A stretch of 64,000 nt of DNA from Streptomyces sp. NBC_01431 (GCF_036231355.1 NZ_CP109497.1:672964-736963), one strand, 5' to 3'; counted from the first letter of the stretch, positions 52,497 through 61,474 are shown. Notes: generated from the sequence alone by a model not told the origin. Numbers and translations: made by a program.

Positions 52497-53633
52497 TCAG
52501 TCCTCGCCGGGCTGCATGATGGTGATCACGGGCTCGCCGTGGTCGCCGGACCCGATCGTGCAGAGGAGTTGGACCGGGCGGGCCTGCCGGGTATGGCCGT
52601 CGCGCGGCACCCGCCGCAGGCGGACGATGGTCTGGGCGTCGCCCCCGCCGCTGCGCCGGATCGCCGCACGGCACATGGTCAACACGTCCCACAGGCGGCC
52701 TCGTTCGCCCTGGGGCACCTGCCGGTCGCTGTCGCCGTCGTTCCAGGCCACACAGTCCTCCCATGCGGCGCTGGTGAGGGCGACTGGGACTTGGAAGCCG
52801 GCCTCCCGGGCCGAGTCGGCGTCGGCGGCGACCAGGACGCCGTCTGCCAGGGCCTGGGTACGGCTGTAGACGTGGATGAACTCGTCCGCGTCGGCCAGGG
52901 GGACTGACCGCATGGCGTCGTTGCTGACGGCGGGGTCCTCGGTGACGGCTGCGTCGTGCAGAACCGTGTCGATGCGGGACAGTACAGTGTCGCTGCTCGC
53001 CCGTCCTTCGTGCGGGACGTCAGGGCGGTGCCGGGTGGGCTGCTGCTCAGCGGAGCTGTGGCAGTGGCCGGCGGGAGTGGGGCGGGCAGGTGGCTGGGCT
53101 GCGTCCTCCTCGGCCGCCATCGCCGCGTGTGCCGCGAGGATCGTTCCCAGGGCCGTGACCCTCCCGGTGTTCCCGGCGGTCGCAGCGTCGGTCCGCTCCT
53201 GCTCCAATTCGTCCCGGATCTGCTCGTGGCTGTAGCCCTGGGCGAGCTTCACGCGGACGGCCTTGCCGACGAGATCGACCGCCATGGCGGACATGTGGCC
53301 GGACGGGCGGTTGCGGTCCATGGGCACGGATGCCCGCTTGCGGCGGGCGAGGGTGCGTGCCGCGCCGTGGTCCTGCGTCCTGGCTGGTCCGGCCGTCGCA
53401 CGCGCGGCCCCGTCGGGTGTGTCGGCGTCCAGTGCGGTGGTGGGCGCTGCGGGGTCCTCGGTGGCCGGCGCGGCGTCCGTCCGGGCCGGGGAGTTGTCCT
53501 CGGCGGTCAGGACGTAGAACTCGTTGGAGTGGACATGGACCGCCCACTTCTGCCCGGGGATGTCCTCCGTGAGTCGTGCGCCCGGCTTGCTCTCCCAGGC
53601 CTTGAAAGCGCGTGCAGGGTCGACCGGCACCAT
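52497..53633 (-). CDS. Hypothetical protein; true start upstream of an in-frame TGA
   Basis: 378 residues from ATG 53633, no good RBS. MVPVDPARAFKAWESKPGAR, PGQKWAVHVHSNEFYVLTAE, then a Pro/Ala-rich region, VDLVGKAVRVKLAQGYSHEQ, DELEQERTDAATAG, and AAWEDCVAWNDGDSDRQVPQ. Upstream, an ATG at 53726 with a strong AGGAGGA RBS encodes MTTIRRN then TGA (53703-53705). The frame continues without break as TNRLAQIRTSARSCRAYDSA into the ATG at 53633. Native protein probably starts at 53726. No family recognised. Confidence 0.6.
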   Translation of the reverse strand: MVPVDPARAFKAWESKPGARLTEDIPGQKWAVHVHSNEFYVLTAEDNSPARTDAAPATEDPAAPTTALDADTPDGAARATAGPARTQDHGAARTLARRKRASVPMDRNRPSGHMSAMAVDLVGKAVRVKLAQGYSHEQIRDELEQERTDAATAGNTGRVTALGTILAAHAAMAAEEDAAQPPARPTPAGHCHSSAEQQPTRHRPDVPHEGRASSDTVLSRIDTVLHDAAVTEDPAVSNDAMRSVPLADADEFIHVYSRTQALADGVLVAADADSAREAGFQVPVALTSAAWEDCVAWNDGDSDRQVPQGERGRLWDVLTMCRAAIRRSGGGDAQTIVRLRRVPRDGHTRQARPVQLLCTIGSGDHGEPVITIMQPGED

Positions 53634-53702
53634 GTTGCCGGTCGCCGAGTCATAGGCGCGGCAGGAACGGGCTGATGTGCGGATCTGCGCAAGGCGGTTG
53701 GT

Positions 53703-53726
53703 TCAGTTCCGGCGGATCGTGGTCAT
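53703..53726 (-). other. Seven-codon leader reading frame with strong RBS
   Basis: MTTIRRN stop, behind AGGAGGA at 6-base spacing, directly downstream of hairpin copy B. Two readings: the start of the 52497 gene cut by TGG/CGA-to-TGA, or a true leader peptide coupled to it. The in-frame continuation favours the first. Confidence 0.5.
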
Positions 53727-53754
53727 CGTGCGTCCTCCTGTATGAGCTGATGAC

Positions 53755-53791
53755 GGAGCAAGTTGCCGCATACTCCATAGAATCAATAATA
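53755..53791 (-). promoter_or_regulatory. Promoter plus CGGCAA leader hairpin, copy B
   Basis: Minus strand: TATTAT (53791-53786), TGATTCTAT spacer, then GGAGTATG-CGGCAA-CTTGCTCC (53776-53755). Seven pairs including one G-U, with one U-U mismatch. ATG 53726 lies 28 bases after it. The element falls in the 80 bases between the methyltransferase stop and that ATG. Confidence 0.85.
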
Positions 53792-53806
53792 CACGGTTCA
53801 TCTCTT

Positions 53807-54694
53807 TCAGAACAAGGTGTCACCGTCGCTGTTGTTCCCGGTGTCCTGTGACGAGTTGGGCGCGGCGGTGGTGGTTGCCCTGGGCCGATGTGCCCGGCCG
53901 GTTGTCGATTGCTCGGCGCGGGCGGTCTGTTCGGCCTGGGCCTCCAACTCGCCCTCGTCGCGGTTGCGCACCACGATTTCGACGGCCGGTGAGGCGTCGC
54001 GCCACTGGTCGCGGAACAGGTCCGTGGGGATGCCGGGGTTGGGGCGTAGCTTGATCCCGGTCTCATGGTGGAATCGCTCGTACGCGGGCGAGTCCTGCGA
54101 GACGAATCCGGTCTCGATGCGGAACGGGGCGGACTCCCTCGGGATGATGAACGCTCCCCGCCGGGCCAGGGTTTCGGCGACCGCGATCACATGGAACTCG
54201 AACAGTGGCCCTCGGTACCCGGGGGCGTTGGAGCTGCGCTTGATCCGCCCGAACGGCGGATTGCTGATCGCGCAGTCGAAGGGACCGAGGTTCAGGCCCG
54301 GAACGTCGAGCACGTCAGCACAGATCCACGTCGCCTCCGGCAGGACGCGCCGCCCGACCCGCACATACTCCGGGTCCTTCTCCACGCATACGATCTCGCG
54401 CGGCGGCAGACGCTCCCAGCGCCGGTTCCAGTAGTCGCGAGTGTGCCAGGCCAGGCGTCCGATGCCTGCGCACGGGTCGGTGATGCGGTCACCCGGGGTC
54501 ACGTGGTGGAGTTCGCCGGCGAGTTCGGCCGGTGTGAAGAACGCGCCGTCCAGGGTGCGGCCCATGTTCGCGGACTCGTGGAAGTGGTCGAGAACGAATT
54601 CCCGCTCCCTCTCGGTCAAGTCCCGGTCCATGTCGACCAGTTCGCGCGCCCGGGTGTGCTGCTTGGTCTGCTCCTTGCTGAGCTTTCTGGCCAT
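53807..54694 (-). CDS. N6-adenine-type DNA methyltransferase
   Basis: 295 residues. SAM motif DPCAGIGRLAWHTRDYW at about 73-89, acidic strand IVCVEKDPEYVRVG, catalytic motif ISNPPFGRIKRSS at about 143-155. Upstream FFTPAELAGELHHV is the usual plasmid/phage MTase lead-in. Low-complexity C-terminus from about 250. No restriction partner nearby. It may mark plasmid DNA against host restriction. ATG 54694, immediately downstream of the 54813 gene. Confidence 0.87.
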   Translation of the reverse strand: MARKLSKEQTKQHTRARELVDMDRDLTEREREFVLDHFHESANMGRTLDGAFFTPAELAGELHHVTPGDRITDPCAGIGRLAWHTRDYWNRRWERLPPREIVCVEKDPEYVRVGRRVLPEATWICADVLDVPGLNLGPFDCAISNPPFGRIKRSSNAPGYRGPLFEFHVIAVAETLARRGAFIIPRESAPFRIETGFVSQDSPAYERFHHETGIKLRPNPGIPTDLFRDQWRDASPAVEIVVRNRDEGELEAQAEQTARAEQSTTGRAHRPRATTTAAPNSSQDTGNNSDGDTLF

Positions 54695-54812
54695 GACATG
54701 CCGCCTTTCGCGGTGGTGTGGGGGAGGGGTCCGGACCGCTCCAGGGCGGTCGTGTGTCCGATGGGGAGCGATATGGCTACGGCGTCCGCGCTGCGCGCCA
54801 TCAGGGGGTTCG

Positions 54813-55403
54813 TCAGGTGTCGGTCGGCGGCTGGAAGCTGCTGCAACGGCCCCACCTGCGCGCGGGGTCGTGCTCCGTCTCGTACCAACCGCACGTCCCG
54901 CACCGTGGCCCCCATGTCTGGGGTGCGGGGGTGGGTTCGGCGATGTACACGTCTGCGGACTTCCAGGGGAAGCCTCGTGGGGCGAACCTCACGGACTCGT
55001 CCGGCATGAGCAGCGCCCAGCCGTCCGGCCAGTCGATCGGGCCAGGGCGCGTGGCTTCGGTAACCGCCTCACGGACGGCTGTTTGTGTCCAGACCTGCGG
55101 GAGGCGGCCGTGTCCGGTGACGCGGTATGCGTCAGCCGTGATGAACCGCTCCGGGTGGGTGATGATGACACCGGAGTCGCGATCCGGCGTGAATGTGAGT
55201 GCTGAATGCCGGTTGGTCTGGCGGTAGATGATCGTTTCGTCGTCTGTGATGGTGGCCTGGCTGGACAGCCAGAATCCGAGTGATCCGCCGAGGAATGCGC
55301 GTACCGCGTCGCCGGTGAGGTGGGGCCGACCGTATCCGGGTGCCTCCCGCACCGGGATGGCGGTGTCATCGTGGTGGATGGTCTGCGTGTAGCGCGCGTA
55401 CAT
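54813..55403 (-). CDS. Hypothetical protein, possibly the 3' part of a frameshifted gene
   Basis: 196 residues from ATG 55403. MYARYTQTIHHDDTAIPVRE, AFLGGSLGFWLSSQATITDD, SGVIITHPERFITADAYRVT, ending in a Cys pair (CGTCGWYETEHDPARRWGRC) likely to bind zinc. It overlaps the upstream gene by 38 bases and the RBS is weak. The two frames join smoothly as GEVSERNGRYA to AAYDGARMYARY, so one missing or extra base near 55430 could have split one protein. Confidence 0.6.
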   Translation of the reverse strand: MYARYTQTIHHDDTAIPVREAPGYGRPHLTGDAVRAFLGGSLGFWLSSQATITDDETIIYRQTNRHSALTFTPDRDSGVIITHPERFITADAYRVTGHGRLPQVWTQTAVREAVTEATRPGPIDWPDGWALLMPDESVRFAPRGFPWKSADVYIAEPTPAPQTWGPRCGTCGWYETEHDPARRWGRCSSFQPPTDT

Positions 55404-55827
55404 CCGCGCACCGTCGTACGCCGCAACCGCCGGCATAGCGGCCGTTGCGCTCGGACACCTCTCCCCAGTAGCTGGAGCCGTACCACACGCACCGGGCGGT
55501 GAGTTCAGCGACCGTGGTCGGCGTCGGGAATGCACCGGTCAGGGTGATCGTGCCTACGTGGGCACCTTCCACGATGCCCTGGGAGGTGACGGTCACATCC
55601 CATCCGTTCGCCGTCGCTGCCTCGACCAAGGTGCGCGCCCTCGTGGGCAGCTCGGCATCTCGGCGGCGGACGGTGTTGCGGGACGGGCCGCGGGGGTGGC
55701 CGGTCGGCTCGACCCCGGGGCCGGCTCCGCCGTCCGTCTCCCATGCCGCGACGGTGCCTGGGTCGGTGACGGCGGCGCCCGGGTCCGGGCGATCATCGGT
55801 GAGCTGAGAGGGGAGGTGCGTGGACAT
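55366..55827 (-). CDS. Hypothetical protein with a DPG-x-W-ETDGG motif
   Basis: 153 residues from ATG 55827. Near the N-terminus AAVTDPGTVAAWETDGGAGP matches the motif repeated three times in the 1414-residue protein. The middle (ARTLVEAATANGWDVTVTSQ, TARCVWYGSSYWGEVS) resembles another segment of that protein (AGNGWTVAVQRSADGVTVTV, AVWSGSLYDVDASGAWV). The C-terminal ~20 residues look out of frame. Shared ancestry with parts of the large gene is clear; function is not. Confidence 0.62.
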   Translation of the reverse strand: MSTHLPSQLTDDRPDPGAAVTDPGTVAAWETDGGAGPGVEPTGHPRGPSRNTVRRRDAELPTRARTLVEAATANGWDVTVTSQGIVEGAHVGTITLTGAFPTPTTVAELTARCVWYGSSYWGEVSERNGRYAGGCGVRRCADVRALHADHPPR

Positions 55828-55883
55828 GGGGGCTCCGCTCGGTGGGCCGGGCGCCTGGGGCGCCCGGCCGGTCGGGTGTCGGT

Positions 55884-56690
55884 TCAGGCGGTGGGGGTCG
55901 GTTCGGGCTGGGCCGTGGTGACGGTCAGGTTCTCGGCGCGCAGGTCGGCGGCGACCGCGTCCATGAATCCGGTGTCGGCCTGCTGGTCACGGCTGCCGGG
56001 GGCGTACCAGTACTGGTTCTTTCGGTGCCACTTGAAGCCGTGGCGCTTGAGGACGTCGGCGGCGCCGTCGCCCAGACGCGTACCGGTGACCGTCGTCCCG
56101 TCCTCGTCCGTGTGCTGGAGCGCGAGTCCCTCCGCGCCCTCGTCACCCTGCTCGCGGGCGTTCGCCGGGCGGGCGGCCTGGGTGGCGGTCTGCTCCTTGG
56201 TGGCGGCCCAGCGCTGGGGAAGGACAACGGCACTGGCGATCTGCCACATCTGCTGCGGGGCCCAGTTCTCCTGGATGACGTGGCCGTCGACGACGCAGGC
56301 GGCGAGCATGCCGCTGTTGGGGGGGCTCGGTGCCGTCGTGGGCTGCGGACCACAGGACGGCGGCGGCCTTCAGAGCTTCGTCGGAGACGCCCCGGTGGGT
56401 GTTGATGCCGTCGACCAGCGGTTTACCGGTGACCTTTCGGCCCTTGACGGTGAGGGTGACCGTGTTGTCGGTGGACTCGTAGCGGTCTCCATGCCGTTGA
56501 ACTGCGCGCCCTGCATGGGGCGGGTGTGCTCCCCGACGTCGGCCGTGGAGGGGCCGTCGGTCCAGTGGACGGAGATCCATGCGGAGGCGGTACCGGTGTC
56601 CTTGCGCACGCTGAACTTCACGCTGGGGAATGCGTTCTTCAGGCGGTTCTTGAGCTCGGCGGCCACGTGCTTGGTGTCGATGTAGTCCAT
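55884..56690 (-). pseudogene. LPD29-like domain protein with two single-base shifts
   Basis: ATG 56690: MDYIDTKHVAAELKNRLKNA, FPSVKFSVRKDTGTASAWIS, QFNGME. Next frame: RYESTDNTVTLTVKGRKVTG, INTHRGVSDEALKAAAVLWS. Third frame: MLAACVVDGHVIQENWAPQQ, DVLKRHGFKWHRKNQYWYAP. These join as one LPD29-type protein of about 268 residues. The breaks are a lost G at about 56485 and an extra C in a C7 run at about 56325. The run of C suggests a sequencing slip. The leader carries hairpin copy C. Confidence 0.78.
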
Positions 56691-56725
56691 GCCCTGTCCT
56701 TCTGGTGCGAGTTGGGTTGGCGGCG

Positions 56726-56743
56726 AGAGAGTTGCCGCTCTCT
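56726..56743 (-). promoter_or_regulatory. CGGCAA leader hairpin, copy C, without the AT-rich promoter
   Basis: Minus strand AGAGAG-CGGCAA-CTCTCT (56743-56726), six pairs. Upstream only GATT (56750-56747) of the conserved block is kept; the -10 position reads ACCGCA. The LPD29-like ATG (56690) is 35 bases downstream. It is likely transcribed from an upstream promoter. Confidence 0.8.
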
Positions 56744-56781
56744 TGTGAATCTTGCGGTGTGGGTGCAACGCTTCTGCTGTA

Positions 56782-57033
56782 TCAGTCGGCGCTGAAGACG
56801 CACGCACCGTTGACCGTGATCCGGATCGGGATCGTTCCATCCGGGCTGATCAGGTCGCCGGGTACCTCTCCGGTGTCCAGATGGACGGACACCACCAGGC
56901 CTTCACCGCAGCTCCAGTAGGCGTAGACCTGGGTCCCGCCGGTCTCCAGGCACGGCAACGTGCCCCGCTGCTTCCGGTGATGGTGCCGCGCGCGTCGGGT
57001 CAGGGTGGTCGCTCGGCGCTTGCTCAGTCGCAT
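56782..57033 (-). CDS. Small hypothetical protein with basic N-terminus
   Basis: 83 residues from ATG 57033 with AGGAAG. The first 22 residues are very basic (MRLSKRRATTLTRRARHHHR), then a small beta domain (GGTQVYAYWSCGEGLVVSVH, GEVPGDLISPDGTIPIRIT). Possibly a nucleic-acid-binding small protein. It lies between the large DUF3560 gene and the LPD29-like gene. Confidence 0.65.
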   Translation of the reverse strand: MRLSKRRATTLTRRARHHHRKQRGTLPCLETGGTQVYAYWSCGEGLVVSVHLDTGEVPGDLISPDGTIPIRITVNGACVFSAD

Positions 57034-57113
57034 AGCTGTGCTTCCTAGGAGGCGGCCGGCGCCGTGGGCGATCGGCCATGGGGTGGTCAGGCGGGGGGTC
57101 GGCGTGGTGACGG

Positions 57114-60100
57114 TCAGGCTGGCGGCGACGGCGGCAGTGAACCCGGTGTCGGGGCGGGCTCCGGGGTGATGTCGCGCGGGTCGGCGGGGATCGGCTCACC
57201 TGCCAGGGCGGCCCGCATCTGCTCGGCCGACATGCGCCCGCTCACTTCGTTGTAGGGGAGCGTGTACGTGCTGCCCTTGTGCCGGGTCTCAGCCGTTGCC
57301 GCGCGGGTGACCACGCGGCAGTCACCGACGGCGCCGACGGTGCCGCCATCGAACGCGGCGTGGATGTGCGGCACGGTCGCCGTCTTGGCGTTGGCCCGGG
57401 TCACCTCGTACCAGGACCCCCGCCACTGCACGAAATCGCCCTTCACAAAGTCGGCCCGACCCCACACCTTGAAGCCGCGCCGCTCCGCCTCCTTGATGGT
57501 CTCCGCCCAGTACGTCAGCTCTTCGTCGTACTCGGCCAGACGGCGCGTCAGCTCCTGGCGGCGCGCCTCGGACGGCTGGCGTCGCCACACATCAGCCCTA
57601 CGGCCCTTGTCGTCAACGCCGTCACGCTCCCGCAGGACGCCGCGCCGCTCCGCATCCAGCTTCTCGATACGGCGTAGCGTGCGCCCCGGGTTCTTCCGGT
57701 ACCGCTCGTAGGCGTCCGCCGCCGCCGCACGGGATGCCCAGTAGCCAGCCCGCTCGCCCTCGGCGATGCTCTTGCGCATCGCGTTGTGCATGCGCTCCTG
57801 GTCCCTGCGGGCGCGCCCTTCCGAATGGTGGCCCACCAGGATCGGCTGACCCATCCAGAACCGTTCGCCGATCCGGTCCGAGGCATCCCGCGCCGACTGC
57901 GACGATGCCGCCGCACGTCCGGACCGGTCGGTGAACCGCTCCGCCCGTTCCTCGGCCGCATCCACGCGGGCGGCCTCCCGCTCGGCGAACGACAGGGTTT
58001 CTTCGATCGCCACGGCGCACGACAGGCCGAGTGCGCGCACCGCGTCGGCGGCCCGGTTGATCTTCCACCGGTCGGCGCTCTTGTAGCGGCTGCCCCGGAT
58101 GAAGATCCCGGGGTTGCGCCGGTAGGTCCAGCCCAGCGGGCGCAACGCGTCCCACACCCCGTCACCGCGGGAGGAGCCCTCAACGGTGGTGCCGTGCTCG
58201 TGGGTGTGCCGGATGACGATGTCTGCCGCCTCTGCGGTCTCCTCGGCCTCCGCGATGTCCCCGGGCAGGGTGAGCGCGCGCAGCGCCGCCGGGGTGTGCC
58301 CCATGAGCCGTGCGGCGCACTCGGCGCAGCGCGGAGCACAGCCGGGCACGTCCCACAGCAGCATCCCGAACCCGCCGCACGTGTTTGCCGCCGCGCAGTC
58401 ACCGCGCCCGGCAGGCTTCGCCCAGTCGATCGGCATAACCGCCACAGCCGCCGCGACGGGGGCCGGGGTGTCGACGTCCGGCACCATGCCGCCCTCTGCA
58501 TCCCACACGTCCACCCCGGACGGGTCGGACACCACGTCAGCCGTGGCCTTACGAGCCCGCGTCACGGCCTGGCGCTCCCGCAGCAGCACCGAACGGCTCT
58601 TGGGCTGCCGCGCGCTCCACACCGCCTCATCACGCCTGCACGGCCACGCGTGGCGGCATTCCTGCGGGTAGTAGCCGCACCCATCGAGCGGCGCACGCTC
58701 GTCGCCCGCGACCGACGCGGGCACGTCGCCACTAGTTGCCGGCGGGGAGAGCTCTCCTTGTTCGTCCCGCTCGACCGCGCCGCCGTCGCTCTCCCACCCG
58801 TCCACTCCGCCCGGATCCGACAGGACGTCGGGCAGCGCGACCGGCGCCGTGTCCTCGACCAGGACGCCGCCCACCTTGCACACCTGGGCAACCGTCGTGT
58901 TCATCGCGTGCAGCGTCGGAGTCTTGTCGACCGGCGCGCCGTTCACCCATGCCCCCGACGCGTCGACGTCGTACAGGCTCCCACTCCACACCGCGCGCAT
59001 CTCCCCGGGAACCCTGCCCGTGGCCGTTCCCGCCGCCCGCACCGTCACCGTGACCCCGTCCGCACTGCGCTGCACGGCCACCGTCCACCCGTTCCCCGCC
59101 GCCGTGTCCGCCATGGCCACGGCAGCCATGGGCAGCCACACTTCCGGCGCCGCTTCGGTCTCCGCGATCACCTCCGCACCCGCGTAACCGCCCTGCCAGT
59201 CCTCCAGCGTCGACACCGACGGCATGCGCCCGGTCTCGGTCCCCTTGGGCGCCTTCCACGGCTGCACGAGGGGCTTAACCGACGCGGATGCCTGCCCCTT
59301 CTCCACCCCTGCGGTACGCCCGTGCTTGTTCTTCGTGGGCAGGTCGGGACCCTTCAACGCGCGCCCCTCATCTCGCGCGGCCACAGCATCGGCCAACAGG
59401 TCCACGAACGCCCGACGCTCCGCCATCCCAGGCGCGTGTTCCATGTCGGGCGCGTACTCGGCATCGGCGGGAAGCTCGAACATCACCGCCGTACCGCCGT
59501 CCTCGGACAGCCACGCGCCACGACCGGCCGGAACGTCACCGGCCGCCGCACGGGCCAGGAACCCGCGCGCCGCCGCCGCACGCTGCGCCGGTTCCTCCGC
59601 CTCACGCTCCAGCGCGGACAGCTCCCACTCACACCACCGCACCGCATCCCGCGCACGCGTCCGCCGCACGTCCGCCGCATACGACGCCCTACGCGCACGC
59701 TCCGACCACTGGCCGGACGTCTCGTAACTCACCCAGACGTGTTCGCCGAGCACACCCGCCGACCGGCGTACTTCCTGGTGAAGGTCATACGCGTCACGGC
59801 GCCACGCGGCGCACTCCCACGCGTCCTCCTCCGCCACGGTGAGCCGCTCACGAGCCATCGCCAGAGCACACCGCGCACGCTCCGCAAACCACGAACGCGA
59901 CACCCGCACCGTGCCCTCGTACGGGCCACGGAACGCCACCGGGAACACCCCATCCCCGTTGCCGTGGCAGATCACCGGCAGCACCTCAACCGCGCCCCCG
60001 TCGGTCTCCCACCCGTCCACCCCGCCGGGGTTCGACACGACGTCGGGCAACACCGCCGGGGTCTTCTTGACCTCGTTCTCCTCCGCCGGAACGTCCGGTG

Positions 60101-61358
60101 TCACGCCGCTACCGGCCGGAGCATCACCGGCCGGACCCTCGGCCGTTTCGGCAGGTCCCTCCCACCCCGGGCGCGTGATGCGCAGGAGGAACGCCGACGC
60201 TTGCGGCCGCACCCGCCCAGCAACCGCGCGCGCTTCCGGCGCACGCTCCGCGCACTCCTGAGCCGACGGCACGTCAAGCCCGAACTCACGCACGACGGCG
60301 AGAGCGTCACGCGCTTCCCAACGGGCCCTGTCGACGTCGCCCCGCCCGTACGCGGACTCTGCGCCCTCTGCGCACTCCTCGGCCTCACGAACCGCACCCC
60401 GGGCGCTGTCGTACTGCTCGTCCGTCAGCCCATCCCAATCGATGCGCTGAGCGAACGCACGGACCGTGTCCAGGGCAGCGCGCGCCATGCCGACCGACAC
60501 GGCTGTCTGTGCGTTTTCCTCCGCCTTCTCCGCCGCGCGCTCCGCATGGATGCCGTACACGCGCGCCGTCTCGGCCGTTGCCCGCAGCACCGACGCGGGA
60601 CGCTCGGCGATCACGTACGCGATAGCGGCCCCCGTGACCTGACCCCACGTACCGCGCACGTCCCCCGTCGGAAGGGCCACGGTGTGTCGGCCGCCCGACT
60701 CGAAATGGAAGCGGAAGGGGAACCGCTCACCGCACACCGACAGATCCGACAGCAGGTCGGAGCGCCGAAACTTCCCCTCGTAACGGTCGTCCAGCGACCG
60801 CGCTTCCAGCGCTTCCGGCCACTCCTCCGCCGCCCTACGCGCACGCTCGACTTCCGCCATGGACGGCGCCTTACGGGCACGCTTCCGGGGGGCCGAAGCC
60901 TCCCCCGCGGTCTTGGCCGGAGAGTCCACCGTCACGGGCTGCGCGGTCGGCTGTGTGCGGGCGGTGGGCGCCTCGGCGGTCACCAGGGCCGCGACGGCGC
61001 GCCATGCGATGCCCTCGGCGGCCTGCTGGCCGTAGCGGGTCAGGGTCGCGCCGTCCCAGCGGTGCTCCCGGGTGGTGAGTCGCCAAACACAGCGCAGGAC
61101 GGTTTCCCCGGCCTTCTGGCGGGCGGTGAGCAGCAGCGCGCAGTATCCGGGCTGCGTCTGGACGGTGGCCGTCCATCCTGCCTCCTCGGCCTGGGCGGTG
61201 AGGCGGGCCAGGTTGCGGGGCAGAACCACTCCTTGGGCGTCCGCTGTGTGGGGCTGCTCGGCGGTCGGGGCGGTGGGCGCCGGCACTTCGGCAGGGGTCG
61301 GGGCCGGCTCCTGGGCGGCGGTGCGCGAGCTGCTGGCGTGGCGCGTGGTCGCGGTCAT
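57114..61358 (-). CDS. 1414-residue multi-domain protein with DUF3560-like C-terminus
   Basis: ATG 61358. Order: Pro/Ala-rich N-terminus; small beta domains (LARLTAQAEEAGWTATVQTQ); charged helices (ERARRAAEEWPEALEARSL) with an unknown domain (GKFRRSDLLSDLSVCGERFP); spacer motif PGGVDGWETDGGAV (near 60000-60055); helical region; GNGWTVAVQRSADGVTVTV; spacer again (near 58790-58840) and a third, diverged (near 58490-58540); Cys pairs (CAAANTCGGFG, CAPRCAECAA); then DUF3560 (LSFAEREAARVDAAEERAER, GQPILVGHHSEGRARRDQER) at about 1100-1190. It is unusually large for a DUF3560 protein, like a string of fused modules. Hairpin copy D precedes it. Confidence 0.82.
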   Translation of the reverse strand: MTATTRHASSSRTAAQEPAPTPAEVPAPTAPTAEQPHTADAQGVVLPRNLARLTAQAEEAGWTATVQTQPGYCALLLTARQKAGETVLRCVWRLTTREHRWDGATLTRYGQQAAEGIAWRAVAALVTAEAPTARTQPTAQPVTVDSPAKTAGEASAPRKRARKAPSMAEVERARRAAEEWPEALEARSLDDRYEGKFRRSDLLSDLSVCGERFPFRFHFESGGRHTVALPTGDVRGTWGQVTGAAIAYVIAERPASVLRATAETARVYGIHAERAAEKAEENAQTAVSVGMARAALDTVRAFAQRIDWDGLTDEQYDSARGAVREAEECAEGAESAYGRGDVDRARWEARDALAVVREFGLDVPSAQECAERAPEARAVAGRVRPQASAFLLRITRPGWEGPAETAEGPAGDAPAGSGVTPDVPAEENEVKKTPAVLPDVVSNPGGVDGWETDGGAVEVLPVICHGNGDGVFPVAFRGPYEGTVRVSRSWFAERARCALAMARERLTVAEEDAWECAAWRRDAYDLHQEVRRSAGVLGEHVWVSYETSGQWSERARRASYAADVRRTRARDAVRWCEWELSALEREAEEPAQRAAAARGFLARAAAGDVPAGRGAWLSEDGGTAVMFELPADAEYAPDMEHAPGMAERRAFVDLLADAVAARDEGRALKGPDLPTKNKHGRTAGVEKGQASASVKPLVQPWKAPKGTETGRMPSVSTLEDWQGGYAGAEVIAETEAAPEVWLPMAAVAMADTAAGNGWTVAVQRSADGVTVTVRAAGTATGRVPGEMRAVWSGSLYDVDASGAWVNGAPVDKTPTLHAMNTTVAQVCKVGGVLVEDTAPVALPDVLSDPGGVDGWESDGGAVERDEQGELSPPATSGDVPASVAGDERAPLDGCGYYPQECRHAWPCRRDEAVWSARQPKSRSVLLRERQAVTRARKATADVVSDPSGVDVWDAEGGMVPDVDTPAPVAAAVAVMPIDWAKPAGRGDCAAANTCGGFGMLLWDVPGCAPRCAECAARLMGHTPAALRALTLPGDIAEAEETAEAADIVIRHTHEHGTTVEGSSRGDGVWDALRPLGWTYRRNPGIFIRGSRYKSADRWKINRAADAVRALGLSCAVAIEETLSFAEREAARVDAAEERAERFTDRSGRAAASSQSARDASDRIGERFWMGQPILVGHHSEGRARRDQERMHNAMRKSIAEGERAGYWASRAAAADAYERYRKNPGRTLRRIEKLDAERRGVLRERDGVDDKGRRADVWRRQPSEARRQELTRRLAEYDEELTYWAETIKEAERRGFKVWGRADFVKGDFVQWRGSWYEVTRANAKTATVPHIHAAFDGGTVGAVGDCRVVTRAATAETRHKGSTYTLPYNEVSGRMSAEQMRAALAGEPIPADPRDITPEPAPTPGSLPPSPPA

Positions 61359-61389
61359 GTCGGGTCACTCCTGGTCGGGTTGGTGCCGG

Positions 61390-61405
61390 GTGAGTTGCCG
61401 CTCAC
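61390..61405 (-). promoter_or_regulatory. CGGCAA leader hairpin, copy D, promoterless
   Basis: Minus strand GTGAG-CGGCAA-CTCAC (61405-61390), five perfect pairs, 31 bases before ATG 61358. It lies between two minus-strand genes (stop at 61475) and has no TATTAT block upstream. It would be read through from copy E's promoter, so it would form inside a longer mRNA. Confidence 0.8.
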
Positions 61406-61474
61406 ACCGGGAGGCAGGGGCAGGGCATTCCCGCCCGGGGCCGGTCGCGCGACCGGCCCCGGGCGGAGTAGTGC

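Noticed and set aside
56948..56963. GGCACG-GCAA-CGTGCC palindrome, containing CGGCAA on the plus strand
   Set aside because: It lies inside a coding gene, on the opposite strand to the leader hairpins, and its pairing uses part of the CGGCAA; treated as coincidence.
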